From positions 1-6,879 of the forward strand of contig JADFMZ010000176.1 in the NCBI GenBank assembly GCA_022563615.1: a stretch of DNA of 6,879 nucleotides. The letters run 5' to 3'. The notes under the pieces were generated by a model. That model was not told the DNA's origin. It did not search any database and was given only the letters and a program-made list of their open reading frames with translations. This DNA comes from Planctomycetota bacterium (lineage in GTDB: Bacteria; Planctomycetota; Phycisphaerae; UBA1845). Shown here piece by piece: positions 1-6,728 of this stretch. Position numbers and translations under genes: made by a program. Each line of letters begins with the position of its first letter. Position 1 is the stretch's first letter.

Positions 1-1273
1 CTGCCAGTTCGGGATCCGCCCGGCCGTCCTTTGACAGTGCAAAGTGTCGCCGGCCTTCATAGCTGTGGTAGTGAACGACGCCGCTGTGGGCTGCAAGAAG
101 AATGAGCGTCACCATGACAGCCACAAACACCTTACCCACCCGAAGGAAGCGCCCGCCGGCCTTGAGCGGCCATCTATTGAGCCTCACGCGCTGCTGATAC
201 GTAAGCCGGACAAGCACGATGCTCCCGTAGGCGCCGATCCCAGCCAATGTAATACTCAGCAGGAAGGGCAATGCATCGTACAAACCCCGAAGGATCGGGA
301 GGAGCGCAGCAAACACTAACATCATCATCGCTTCCTCCCACAGCGAGAAATCGTAGCGTTTGCGAACGCGGGTCTTTCCCTTGGCGGGCTGCACAAGCGA
401 GGGCAGGCCGAACCCATAGTGAAGTGATTGCTGTGGGCAAGCGCTGATGCAATCAAGATCCTTCAGGCAGGCGGGGTTGACGACCGTGCCGAAACGCGCA
501 AGTTCTTCATGCACGCGAACGTGCGAGCCGCAGACGGAAGTGCAAATGCCGCATTCCAGACAGTCGTCTCCGACGCGGATTCTTCCCGTGGCCACGCGGT
601 CCGCCAGGCCCAACAGCACACCGTAGGGACAGGCGTACCTGCAGAATCCTCTCGAACCCAGCAAATAGACCGCCACGAAACCACAAACGACAAACGTCAC
701 TGCGATGATTCCCGGCCCGGGCAGGTTCCGCCAGAAGTTTTCGGTCGTGAAGGACGCCCAGCCCGTAGCGTCGGTAGCGATGTGCAGCCTCGGTATAGAC
801 CGACCTTCCCAGATTCGCATCACCTGCGGCCAGGCGAACATGTAAACAGCCGCTATAACGGGAACCCAGGCCAGGAATCTGCTTCGGATCGCCTTAGGCC
901 GAACTCCAACCTTTTTAAGAACCCACGTGGACAGATCCTGAAGTGCCAGAATATGGCATCCCCAAGAACAAAAGAACCGCCCGAAGATCGCCGTGGCCAA
1001 CAGCACCGTGGCCATAAAAAGAAACCCGGCGGTGACAATGCCCAGCTCGAAGGTGTACATCACCTCATTGAGTTCGAGCGGCGCCAGCGTTTTGCCCGCG
1101 ATGAGCCAATGAGCGATGTGCGCGGCCATGAGCAGATACACGAGCCCCAACGTGGCGGCTCGCCAGGGCGCATAACGGGAGCGCGACGGCGTCGGCAAAC
1201 CATGAGCGCGCTGTGCGCTGGCTCTGTGTGGCCGGCGTTTCATTCGTTTTCTCGACCCCCCGGGCTGCGGCAT
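1..1273 (-). CDS. NapH/CcoG-like polytopic membrane [4Fe-4S] protein (3' end beyond window)
   Basis: The frame is open from an ATG at 1273 to the window edge (424 codons visible), so the C-terminus is missing. Visible features: a basic N-terminus (residues 1-35); likely transmembrane helices near 39-59, 77-98, 133-150, 187-206, 312-356 (one or two) and 379-398; two membrane-edge motifs, CSWGCH (102-107) and CRYACP (211-216); then a ferredoxin-type region with C238, C241, C244, C248 and a second cluster with C269, C275, C279-P280. The second cluster has D272 where the usual second Cys would sit. CxxxCH/CxxxCP pairs followed by ferredoxin motifs are known from NapH, NosR and CcoG/RdxA proteins, which carry electrons at the membrane in respiration or cytochrome oxidase assembly. 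It starts 7 bases after the propeller gene. An ATG at codon 11 is an alternative start. The family-level call is firm; the exact role is not known. Confidence 0.85.
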   Translation of the reverse strand, partial: MPQPGGSRKRMKRRPHRASAQRAHGLPTPSRSRYAPWRAATLGLVYLLMAAHIAHWLIAGKTLAPLELNEVMYTFELGIVTAGFLFMATVLLATAIFGRFFCSWGCHILALQDLSTWVLKKVGVRPKAIRSRFLAWVPVIAAVYMFAWPQVMRIWEGRSIPRLHIATDATGWASFTTENFWRNLPGPGIIAVTFVVCGFVAVYLLGSRGFCRYACPYGVLLGLADRVATGRIRVGDDCLECGICTSVCGSHVRVHEELARFGTVVNPACLKDLDCISACPQQSLHYGFGLPSLVQPAKGKTRVRKRYDFSLWEEAMMMLVFAALLPILRGLYDALPFLLSITLAGIGAYGSIVLVRLTYQQRVRLNRWPLKAGGRFLRVGKVFVAVMVTLILLAAHSGVVHYHSYEGRRHFALSKDGRADPELA

Positions 1274-1280
1274 CCACAAC

Positions 1281-3191
1281 CTATCGGCCGGCAGCATCCA
1301 CCCGTTTTCGCTCAACCGGCAAGGCGTATACCCCCGAATCCTGACGTGTCTGCGGTTGGCGTCGCGGCGCTTCCAACGCCATGTGGATCGGATACTCAGT
1401 GCGGTGTTCGAACGTGATCTCTCGATCGACCGATAGGTTGTGATGAGTCTCTTCCACTCCGTCGGGCCAGACGATGCGCAAGGTTTCGATGTGCGTCGAG
1501 TCGCCCAGTCCAAAATGGAGGGTCGGTTCGTTCTGCGAAAGATAGGACGAACTGCAACCGATCTGGGCCATTTGCGTGCGCCCGCCGGCGGTCACGTAAA
1601 CGCAGCCACCAACGGCGTGGGTGTTGCCGCCGACTTGGCGCAAGACGACCCGGAGCCAATGGCCTGTCCTATCTGAATCGTTCCTGAGTACGATCGCCCG
1701 GCCCCCGTGAACCACAAAGATCAAGTCGATCAGCCCGTCACGATCGAAATCGAGATGGGCGCCGCCGCGGACCACCATTGGTTCAGCCAACCTGGCTGAA
1801 CAGCGCGCCGCGACCTCTAGAAATCCGTCGCCGCCTCGATTCCAGAATAGAAACGAGCGCTGCCGTTGCAAGAGCCTGTGGTTGTCCGCCTGCTCCAAGG
1901 TGCTTCCGTTGGCGACCCACAAATCGAGCAGCCCGTCGTTGTCCAGATCGCAAAAACCCGTCGCCCAGCCGACCATATCAAGCGAGACTTGGCCCAATCC
2001 CAAAGAAGCGCTGTCGTCCATGAACCAAAGCCGGCCGTCGGCGGATGCCCCGAGCATCTCATCGATCGTCATGTTCCTAAAGAGGGCGTTCTCCTGCGCG
2101 ATCCAGTGGGTGATCAACAGATCCTGATCCAGGTCGTTATCCAGATCAGCCACCGCAATTCCCATGGCTCCGCGATAGTCGGCGGCCAAAGAGGAAGCCC
2201 CGACATCACTGAAGGTGCCGTCGCGGTTGTTTAGAAAAACGCCGTTGTTGGATACGTCGTTGGCGACGTACAAATCGGGCCAGCCGTCGTTGTTCAAATC
2301 GACCCAGCTTGCGGACAGGCTCCGGCCTGAAGGATCCGCAACTCCCGCCGCCGCGGCCACTTCCGTAAACGTGCCGTCGCCGTTGTTGCGGAACAAAGCG
2401 TTGGGCTGCGATGGATAGGCTGAAGGATTCAACGTATAGGGTTGTTCCGTGGCGTACTGTCTCTCGGTGCGCCGGCGGTCCGAGTCGCGAAAGACGAAGT
2501 TCACATAGTTGCACACGTAGAGATCCAGGTCGCCGTCGCGGTCATAGTCCGCCCAGGAGCAGCCTGTGCTGAACCGTGTATCCTGAACTCCACTGGCCTG
2601 CGTCACGTCGTCAAAGGTTCCGTCGCCCCGGTTTCGATAGAGCACGTTGCCTCCGTAGGACGTAACGTACAGATCCAGGTCGCCGTCGTTATCGTAATCG
2701 CCCCAAGCAGCCCCCATGCCGAAGCCCACGAACCCCACACCCGCCCGATCCGTGACATCCTCAAAGTGTGCTCCGTCGACGTTGCGGTACAGTCTTGCCC
2801 GACCCCGACGCTCATCCATGGGAGCATCCGGCAGCACGCTACCGGAAAAGTTGACGAAGTAGAGATCGGTGAACCCATCCGCGTCGAAGTCGCCACACGC
2901 GACCCCCGAGCCCATGTCTTCAGGCAACAGGGATTCCCTCGGCACGGGCATATGATGAAAGTCAATGCCGACCCGCTCGGTGACATCCTCGAACCGGATG
3001 GGAACCACGATCCCCTCGACCGTCCGAGAGAGCACGCTGGTCAGACCAGCCACCTGCGCCCCAGGCAGTACTTCAAACTCGCCCGTCCGGCGGCTCATCC
3101 CCACCCATGCGATCGTCGCCAGTGTCATCAACCCACTGGCCAGCGACCATCGAACCACCAGTTGTCGGCGTTTGTTGGGCGCTCGAGCCAC
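1281..3191 (-). CDS. Exported FG-GAP/VCBS beta-propeller protein with C-terminal ASPIC/UnbV domain (CRTAC1-like)
   Basis: With a GTG start at 3191 the product is 636 residues. Residues 11-31 form one hydrophobic segment after a basic N-terminus, fitting a signal peptide or membrane anchor. Seven Asp-rich calcium-loop motifs of the DxDxDGxxD type lie near residues 101, 165, 215, 298, 349, 415 and 480, as expected of a seven-bladed integrin-like propeller. The fifth loop (DLDNDLDQD) lacks the Gly. Residues 510-581 match the ASPIC/UnbV domain, with the ending WPDG. A polar, Arg-rich tail of about 45 residues follows. Such propellers usually act as extracytoplasmic binding or scaffold proteins; no enzyme activity is visible. 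It lies 1 base after the cytochrome stop codon, so translational coupling is likely. A TTG at 3203 would add four residues and an 11-base overlap; GTG is preferred as the stronger start, but ribosome-binding evidence is weak for both. Confidence 0.88.
   Translation of the reverse strand: MARAPNKRRQLVVRWSLASGLMTLATIAWVGMSRRTGEFEVLPGAQVAGLTSVLSRTVEGIVVPIRFEDVTERVGIDFHHMPVPRESLLPEDMGSGVACGDFDADGFTDLYFVNFSGSVLPDAPMDERRGRARLYRNVDGAHFEDVTDRAGVGFVGFGMGAAWGDYDNDGDLDLYVTSYGGNVLYRNRGDGTFDDVTQASGVQDTRFSTGCSWADYDRDGDLDLYVCNYVNFVFRDSDRRRTERQYATEQPYTLNPSAYPSQPNALFRNNGDGTFTEVAAAAGVADPSGRSLSASWVDLNNDGWPDLYVANDVSNNGVFLNNRDGTFSDVGASSLAADYRGAMGIAVADLDNDLDQDLLITHWIAQENALFRNMTIDEMLGASADGRLWFMDDSASLGLGQVSLDMVGWATGFCDLDNDGLLDLWVANGSTLEQADNHRLLQRQRSFLFWNRGGDGFLEVAARCSARLAEPMVVRGGAHLDFDRDGLIDLIFVVHGGRAIVLRNDSDRTGHWLRVVLRQVGGNTHAVGGCVYVTAGGRTQMAQIGCSSSYLSQNEPTLHFGLGDSTHIETLRIVWPDGVEETHHNLSVDREITFEHRTEYPIHMALEAPRRQPQTRQDSGVYALPVERKRVDAAGR
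2521..2688. repeat. 18-base direct repeat from duplicated propeller blades
   Basis: The same 18 bases occur at 2521-2538 and 2671-2688, spaced 150 bases apart, that is 50 codons. They encode the DGDLDLYV parts of the second and third calcium loops of the beta-propeller protein. This is a coding repeat from blade duplication, not a mobile element. Confidence 0.8.
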
Positions 3192-3192
3192 G

Positions 3193-5322
3193 CTACCGCT
3201 CAACCCGAATCGACAACTCGGCGGTCGCCATCTCGGTGATGGGTGTTCGGACCCGCGCTTCGCTTCCGAACAGCCGATCCAGGAACGCCGCGTCGGCCTT
3301 CTGGTAATTCAGCACAGCCTTCACGTGCAACGTCCCTGACCCTGACGGCGCGGCAAAGGCAAGATCGTGCGTCCGCTGATCCACCTCGGGTACGGGCGGC
3401 GCTGACAAGCCCGGACATGCAAACGAGTAGGTTTCCGAATCGCTCATGCCCGGGAACAACGACCGTTTGAACCGCGCGCCGACCATCTCCCAGAGGTTGT
3501 GACGATCGATATCATTGCCGTACCGGTCAATGCCATCCGCCTTGAAGACCATCGTGTCCGGAGTCATCACACCCTGCTCATCCGGTTTTCCCAATTCGTG
3601 AACGACGTTTCCGTTTTCATCCGTGACAGTCATTTCGACCCAACTGCGAATGATGTCCAGAGGCCCCGTGGGAAATCCGTGCCCGACCTTGTTATTGGTC
3701 ACCACGATCTGTACGTCCACTGGCTCGCCGGGCTTGACACTTTCCGGGCCCAGAAGCTCCAGGCGGATCACGGGTCCGGCGGTCCACTTGTCGGCAATTT
3801 CCGGCACGTCGATTTCGCCGCGAAGCCACGCCTCGGTAAGCTTCACCTGCTCCTCGCCGCCGGGGAGGTCCATCAGGACCGGGATTACCTGATTGGCGCC
3901 CAGGGTACGATGTGAGCGGTGCTTGCCGTCATCGGGGCTGCGGTTGTAATCGCCGCCGTCTCCCGAGGCTGGATCGATCGAGTCCACCAGGGGCATGTGA
4001 CACTCACGGCAGGTGATCGTCTTGGCGGCGTCGCCTTCGTGGTACCACCGGCTATTGCGCCAGTTATCGTATTGGTTCTGCAGTTGCACCCAACCGATCT
4101 GGTTGACCTCCTCATCGATGAACTGCTTGTGGCAGGCGGCGCAGAACTCGGCGGTCTTATAGAGGGGCCGGGAAAAACTCGCCTTGTGATGCTCGGGGTA
4201 GGCGCGGATCAGGAAGTCGCTTGTCCACTTGTTCCAACGCCCCTCCTTCGTCTCGCCGATATAGCGCTCGGGCTGCGTGACCGTGTAGTCCGCGTTGCCG
4301 CGCACGTCCGTTTGGACAATCGAATGACAGACGATGCAGGATATGCCTTCATCCGCGCCGACCGACGTGAGGCCCTCGACGTTGACGTTCTTGTGACCCG
4401 ATAGCAATGCGATCGGATCATGACAGCCCGCACAGTAGCGGGTGGCTTCAGCGCCTACGTCCTCCAGCATGATCCGCTGAACCGCCTGGAATATTACATC
4501 GGAAGAGGCATAGCGATGGGCGCTGGGCTGCCACTCCTTCAGGATTTCGCTGTGACACCCACTGGTCCCGCAACCCGCCGACCCGGATAGCGTGGTCGGA
4601 TCATAGGCCCGGTTGCTGACGGTGCGCACCAGGCTTGGAGCGAAGGGCCGGTCCTTCCCAAACTTCCAACTGTAATCCGATGGGAACTCGTTGTTGATCT
4701 CCGGCGAGCGATACAGAACCACGACCCCAACGTGAAGGCCGACCAGAGCCAGCGTGACGATCGTGACGTGCCGCAGGAAACGCCGCTTCGCGCTGGTCAG
4801 CAACGCAACCACCTCCGGCGCGTTGACTCGTCTAAACCATAACATCCCCGTGTGCACGACCAGCACAAAGACCAGAACCGCACCGGTGACCAGGTGGACC
4901 TGGTCCCACAGGTAGCTGATGCGAGTGCCCAGCGCCGCCTGCCAGGTCAACACGAAACCGCTGACCCATACCATCATCAGCGCTGCCGCAGCCAGGTAAC
5001 CGAGTAGTTGGTAGTGGCTGAACTTGCCTCGGAACCGGCGCCACCAGTGACGCCCGAGGTACCACGCGACCGGCACGGTCATGAGCACGCCGGCCAACGT
5101 ATGAAGCAACACGCCGAACTGGTTGAATACGGAGAACGGCAGCAGGTAGATCGCAAACCCCGTCAGCGTTTCGAACAGGATCAGCCCCAGCACGATGCCG
5201 GTCAACGGACGTCGCCATTCGGCGGCGGCTTCTTGGAACGTCACGCCGACGGCGGTCCTGGCGCGCCGCCCTCTTGGGGCGTGTGCTTGCGATTGAGGCT
5301 CCAATTCCCCCGGATCAACCAT
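3193..5322 (-). CDS. Membrane-anchored multiheme cytochrome: b-type-like membrane domain fused to a five-heme c-type domain
   Basis: The product is 709 residues. After a polar N-terminus (1-38) there are about five transmembrane helices (40-62, 71-90, 107-127, 141-163, 185-204). Membrane histidines H74, H143, H157 and H197 could bind b-type heme. The rest should be periplasmic. Heme c sites are C251-x4-C256-H257 (unusual spacing), then CAGCH (297-301), CIVCH (329-333), CAACH (394-398) and CRECH (438-442). The first site is followed by a W...SAH pattern (W264, H269), and the last by SHRTLGAN (470-477) and GHGFPTG (547-553). These are recurrent in cytochrome c554-like multiheme proteins and include possible distal heme ligands. 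Residues 515-709 look like a beta-sandwich domain. The ATG at 5322 has AGGGAG six bases upstream. It is the first gene of a three-gene unit. Probable role: electron transfer between membrane quinone or heme b and periplasmic carriers; substrate unknown. Confidence 0.88.
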   Translation of the reverse strand: MVDPGELEPQSQAHAPRGRRARTAVGVTFQEAAAEWRRPLTGIVLGLILFETLTGFAIYLLPFSVFNQFGVLLHTLAGVLMTVPVAWYLGRHWWRRFRGKFSHYQLLGYLAAAALMMVWVSGFVLTWQAALGTRISYLWDQVHLVTGAVLVFVLVVHTGMLWFRRVNAPEVVALLTSAKRRFLRHVTIVTLALVGLHVGVVVLYRSPEINNEFPSDYSWKFGKDRPFAPSLVRTVSNRAYDPTTLSGSAGCGTSGCHSEILKEWQPSAHRYASSDVIFQAVQRIMLEDVGAEATRYCAGCHDPIALLSGHKNVNVEGLTSVGADEGISCIVCHSIVQTDVRGNADYTVTQPERYIGETKEGRWNKWTSDFLIRAYPEHHKASFSRPLYKTAEFCAACHKQFIDEEVNQIGWVQLQNQYDNWRNSRWYHEGDAAKTITCRECHMPLVDSIDPASGDGGDYNRSPDDGKHRSHRTLGANQVIPVLMDLPGGEEQVKLTEAWLRGEIDVPEIADKWTAGPVIRLELLGPESVKPGEPVDVQIVVTNNKVGHGFPTGPLDIIRSWVEMTVTDENGNVVHELGKPDEQGVMTPDTMVFKADGIDRYGNDIDRHNLWEMVGARFKRSLFPGMSDSETYSFACPGLSAPPVPEVDQRTHDLAFAAPSGSGTLHVKAVLNYQKADAAFLDRLFGSEARVRTPITEMATAELSIRVER

Positions 5323-5328
5323 GGCTTG

Positions 5329-5334
5329 CTCCCT
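5329..5334 (-). promoter_or_regulatory. Ribosome binding site of the multiheme cytochrome gene
   Basis: AGGGAG on the minus strand sits six bases before the ATG at 5322. It is the clearest Shine-Dalgarno sequence of the redox unit and supports that start codon. Confidence 0.75.
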
Positions 5335-5348
5335 GTATATCTATATAC
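5335..5348. promoter_or_regulatory. Perfect inverted repeat in the leader, possible operator
   Basis: The arms gtatat (5335-5340) and atatac (5343-5348) are exact reverse complements separated by two bases. The repeat lies between the likely -10 element and the ribosome binding site of the cytochrome gene, a place where a repressor dimer could bind. It could equally be a chance product of the AT-rich leader. No regulator gene is present in the window. Confidence 0.35.
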
Positions 5349-5353
5349 CTATC

Positions 5354-5374
5354 ATTATATAGTGTATTAGTCAA
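5354..5374 (-). promoter_or_regulatory. Candidate promoter for the three-gene redox unit
   Basis: A perfect TATAAT reads on the minus strand at 5359-5354, in an AT-rich island (about 5335-5370) that stands out from the GC-rich surroundings. It is about 31 bases before the cytochrome ATG. A TTGACT lies at 5374-5369 but only 9 bases from TATAAT, too close to act as its -35. Neither hexamer has a good partner at the standard 16-18 base spacing, so the exact promoter is unresolved. Confidence 0.4.
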
Positions 5375-5548
5375 CCGTTTTCCAGAGCAAGGGTTCAGCG
5401 GGCGGGCACAATTGGGACGTTAACCCAGAGGGAAGAACCGGGCGTGCACTTCGCCGATTCTCGCTCGGCGGCATGGAGCACTGTCAGACCCCTGGAACCC
5501 TTTCGTCGCCCGTACAGGCCGGTGGCGTTCCGTTCCAGGTTGATTACG

Positions 5549-5566
5549 TGTTGCCGAGCTGCAACA
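5549..5566. repeat. Small perfect hairpin downstream of the DUF2007-like gene
   Basis: The arms tgttgc (5549-5554) and gcaaca (5561-5566) pair perfectly around a six-base loop, starting 14 bases past the DUF2007-like stop codon. It could slow or end transcription of the deacetylase unit, but no T-run follows on the minus strand, so it is not a standard intrinsic terminator. The rest of 5384-5579 shows no gene, tRNA or other repeat that I can recognise. Confidence 0.3.
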
Positions 5567-5579
5567 TACCAAGACGCGG

Positions 5580-5816
5580 TCAGTCGGGCTCGGGCGGCGC
5601 TTGAAGCGTTTGGAGAATCTCTCGTGCGCGTTCCACGTCGCTCTGTCGCACCAGAACTTGTACCTGACCGGGGGTGGCAGCGCGGAATCCGCTGGTCAAA
5701 GCTCCCATGATCCAGGCGGGTATCTCTTCGTCTTCAAGGCTAGCCACGATCATGACAGCCTGGGGTTCCGAGGGAACCGCGGTCAACAGGGTCGGTTGAT
5801 TGGGATCATCCGGCAT
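5580..5816 (-). CDS. Small DUF2007-like (putative signal-transducing) protein
   Basis: The product is 78 residues with no signal peptide or membrane segment, hence cytoplasmic. The pattern is that of the DUF2007 family: a beta strand with Ala and small residues (LLTAVPSEPQAVMIVASLEDEEIPAW, written here only by position 10-35), then a second strand GQVQVLVR (50-57) and a final helix with the recurrent DVERAREIL (59-67). The family is annotated as putative signal-transducing, ferredoxin-fold-like, with no established reaction. The ATG at 5816 has GGAGAG seven bases upstream and overlaps the deacetylase stop region by 11 bases, which points to translational coupling. A GTG at 5831 in the same frame is an alternative but would sit on top of that ribosome binding site. 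Confidence 0.75.
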   Translation of the reverse strand: MPDDPNQPTLLTAVPSEPQAVMIVASLEDEEIPAWIMGALTSGFRAATPGQVQVLVRQSDVERAREILQTLQAPPEPD

Positions 5817-6696
5817 CAGCCATCTCTCCACAAGGGTTCCAAACGGCTTGCCCGGCCACCGGCACTTCCTCCAATGAGGCCGACACGGAACGGATCGGCC
5901 CGAAGCGAAACTCCGTCAGCAAGCGGTGTATCTTTCGGGCGAAGCCGCGCCGGCCGAGGCTTTGATGAAGCCGTAACTTCCATGGGACTCGATAGGGTAA
6001 CTCGCTCAGTTCCTCGGGGGCCAATTCGTAGGGGTGCATGTAGATGACGGCCGGCGCCTGCGATCGATGGATCTGCGAGATCGCCTTGCGAATCAGCGCG
6101 AACGGATAGAGCCGAAAATATCCTCCGCCGCCGATGGGCCGCCGCACGCCGGCCACCTGCCACGAGGCCACAGGCCATTCCATCAAATCGTAGCCGCTGG
6201 GAGTTTGCAGCCGGTGCGGAAACCACGACGCGCCGTCGATGCCGTAGCGACGCGTTTTGACCGGAACGATGGAGGAGTCATACCGAAACCCGCATTCGAC
6301 GAGCACATCCAGCGCCCAGAGCGTTTCTTGGGTGATGGAAAAAGCCGGTGCGCGATAACCCGTGATCGGTTGGCCGGTAATGTCTTCCAAGAGCTTCCTG
6401 GATCGCTCCAGATCAGTTCGGAACGCGTCGCGGTCAAGCGTGTGGATGAGTCGGTGGCCGTAGCCATGACTTTGAACCTCGTGACCGGCCCGTTGAATCT
6501 CACGAACAAGCTCCGGCGCTTTTTCAGCCGCCAGCCCCAAGACGAAAAACGTGCCTCGCACGCCATGCGCATCGAGTAGTTCCAACACACGATGCGTGTT
6601 GCGAACAAACCGGTCGGTCAACGGAAGGTCCGGGTCAAGCACGGACTGGACCCAGTCCTCAACGTCGATCGTGATAGCATTGAGCGGTGTTGTCAT
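5806..6696 (-). CDS. Polysaccharide deacetylase, exosortase/PEP-CTERM locus subfamily (NodB fold with DUF3473-type C-terminus)
   Basis: The product is 296 residues and is expected to remove acetyl groups from N-acetylated sugars in a surface or secreted polysaccharide. The NodB-fold motifs appear in order: TIDVED (9-14, catalytic/metal Asp D11 and D14), SHGYGH (76-81, metal ligands H77 and H81), RAPAFS (115-120), YDSS (139-142) and the late YMHPYEL (219-225, H221). The GGGGYFRLYP stretch (189-198) and the C-terminal LHQSLGRR and FRFGPI segments match the PEP-CTERM-locus subfamily. There is no signal peptide, usual for this subfamily. The ATG at 6696 begins right before the conserved first strand. 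A GTG at 6762 would add 22 residues coded partly by the palindromic repeat and is therefore unlikely. The ribosome binding site is weak. No exosortase, glycosyltransferase or PEP-CTERM gene is visible, so the locus assignment rests on family resemblance alone. Confidence 0.9.
   Translation of the reverse strand: MTTPLNAITIDVEDWVQSVLDPDLPLTDRFVRNTHRVLELLDAHGVRGTFFVLGLAAEKAPELVREIQRAGHEVQSHGYGHRLIHTLDRDAFRTDLERSRKLLEDITGQPITGYRAPAFSITQETLWALDVLVECGFRYDSSIVPVKTRRYGIDGASWFPHRLQTPSGYDLMEWPVASWQVAGVRRPIGGGGYFRLYPFALIRKAISQIHRSQAPAVIYMHPYELAPEELSELPYRVPWKLRLHQSLGRRGFARKIHRLLTEFRFGPIRSVSASLEEVPVAGQAVWNPCGEMADAG
5824..5829 (-). promoter_or_regulatory. Ribosome binding site inside the deacetylase gene for the DUF2007-like gene
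   Basis: GGAGAG on the minus strand, seven bases before the ATG at 5816, lies within the last codons of the deacetylase. It decides the ATG over the GTG at 5831. Confidence 0.6.
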
Positions 6697-6728
6697 CCGG
6701 GTCTGATCCCGCGTACCTGTGCACAGAA

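Noticed and set aside
1065..1277. Minus-strand frame with a GTG start at 1277 (70 codons)
   Set aside because: It is a +1 frame over the N-terminus of the NapH-like gene. The overlapping frame from the ATG at 1273 continues for over 400 codons with membrane helices and Fe-S motifs.
428..1417. Long plus-strand open frame (329 codons)
   Set aside because: It lies antisense to the NapH-like gene, whose minus-strand frame has clear helices and Cys motifs. The plus-strand product is Arg/Pro/His-rich with no recognisable domain, as expected of a GC-rich shadow frame.
2442..3239. Plus-strand open frame (265 codons)
   Set aside because: It is antisense to the beta-propeller gene. Its repeated Val/Ile-rich segments mirror the Asp-rich calcium loops on the other strand and show no domain of their own.
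5369..5374. TTGACT as the -35 box for the TATAAT at 5359-5354
   Set aside because: The spacing is 9 bases, well short of the 16-18 needed, so the pair cannot work as one standard promoter.
5444..5710. Plus-strand open frame (88 codons) in and beyond the 257-base gap
   Set aside because: Its second half is antisense to the DUF2007-like gene, it has no clear ribosome binding site and its product is Arg-rich without a domain.
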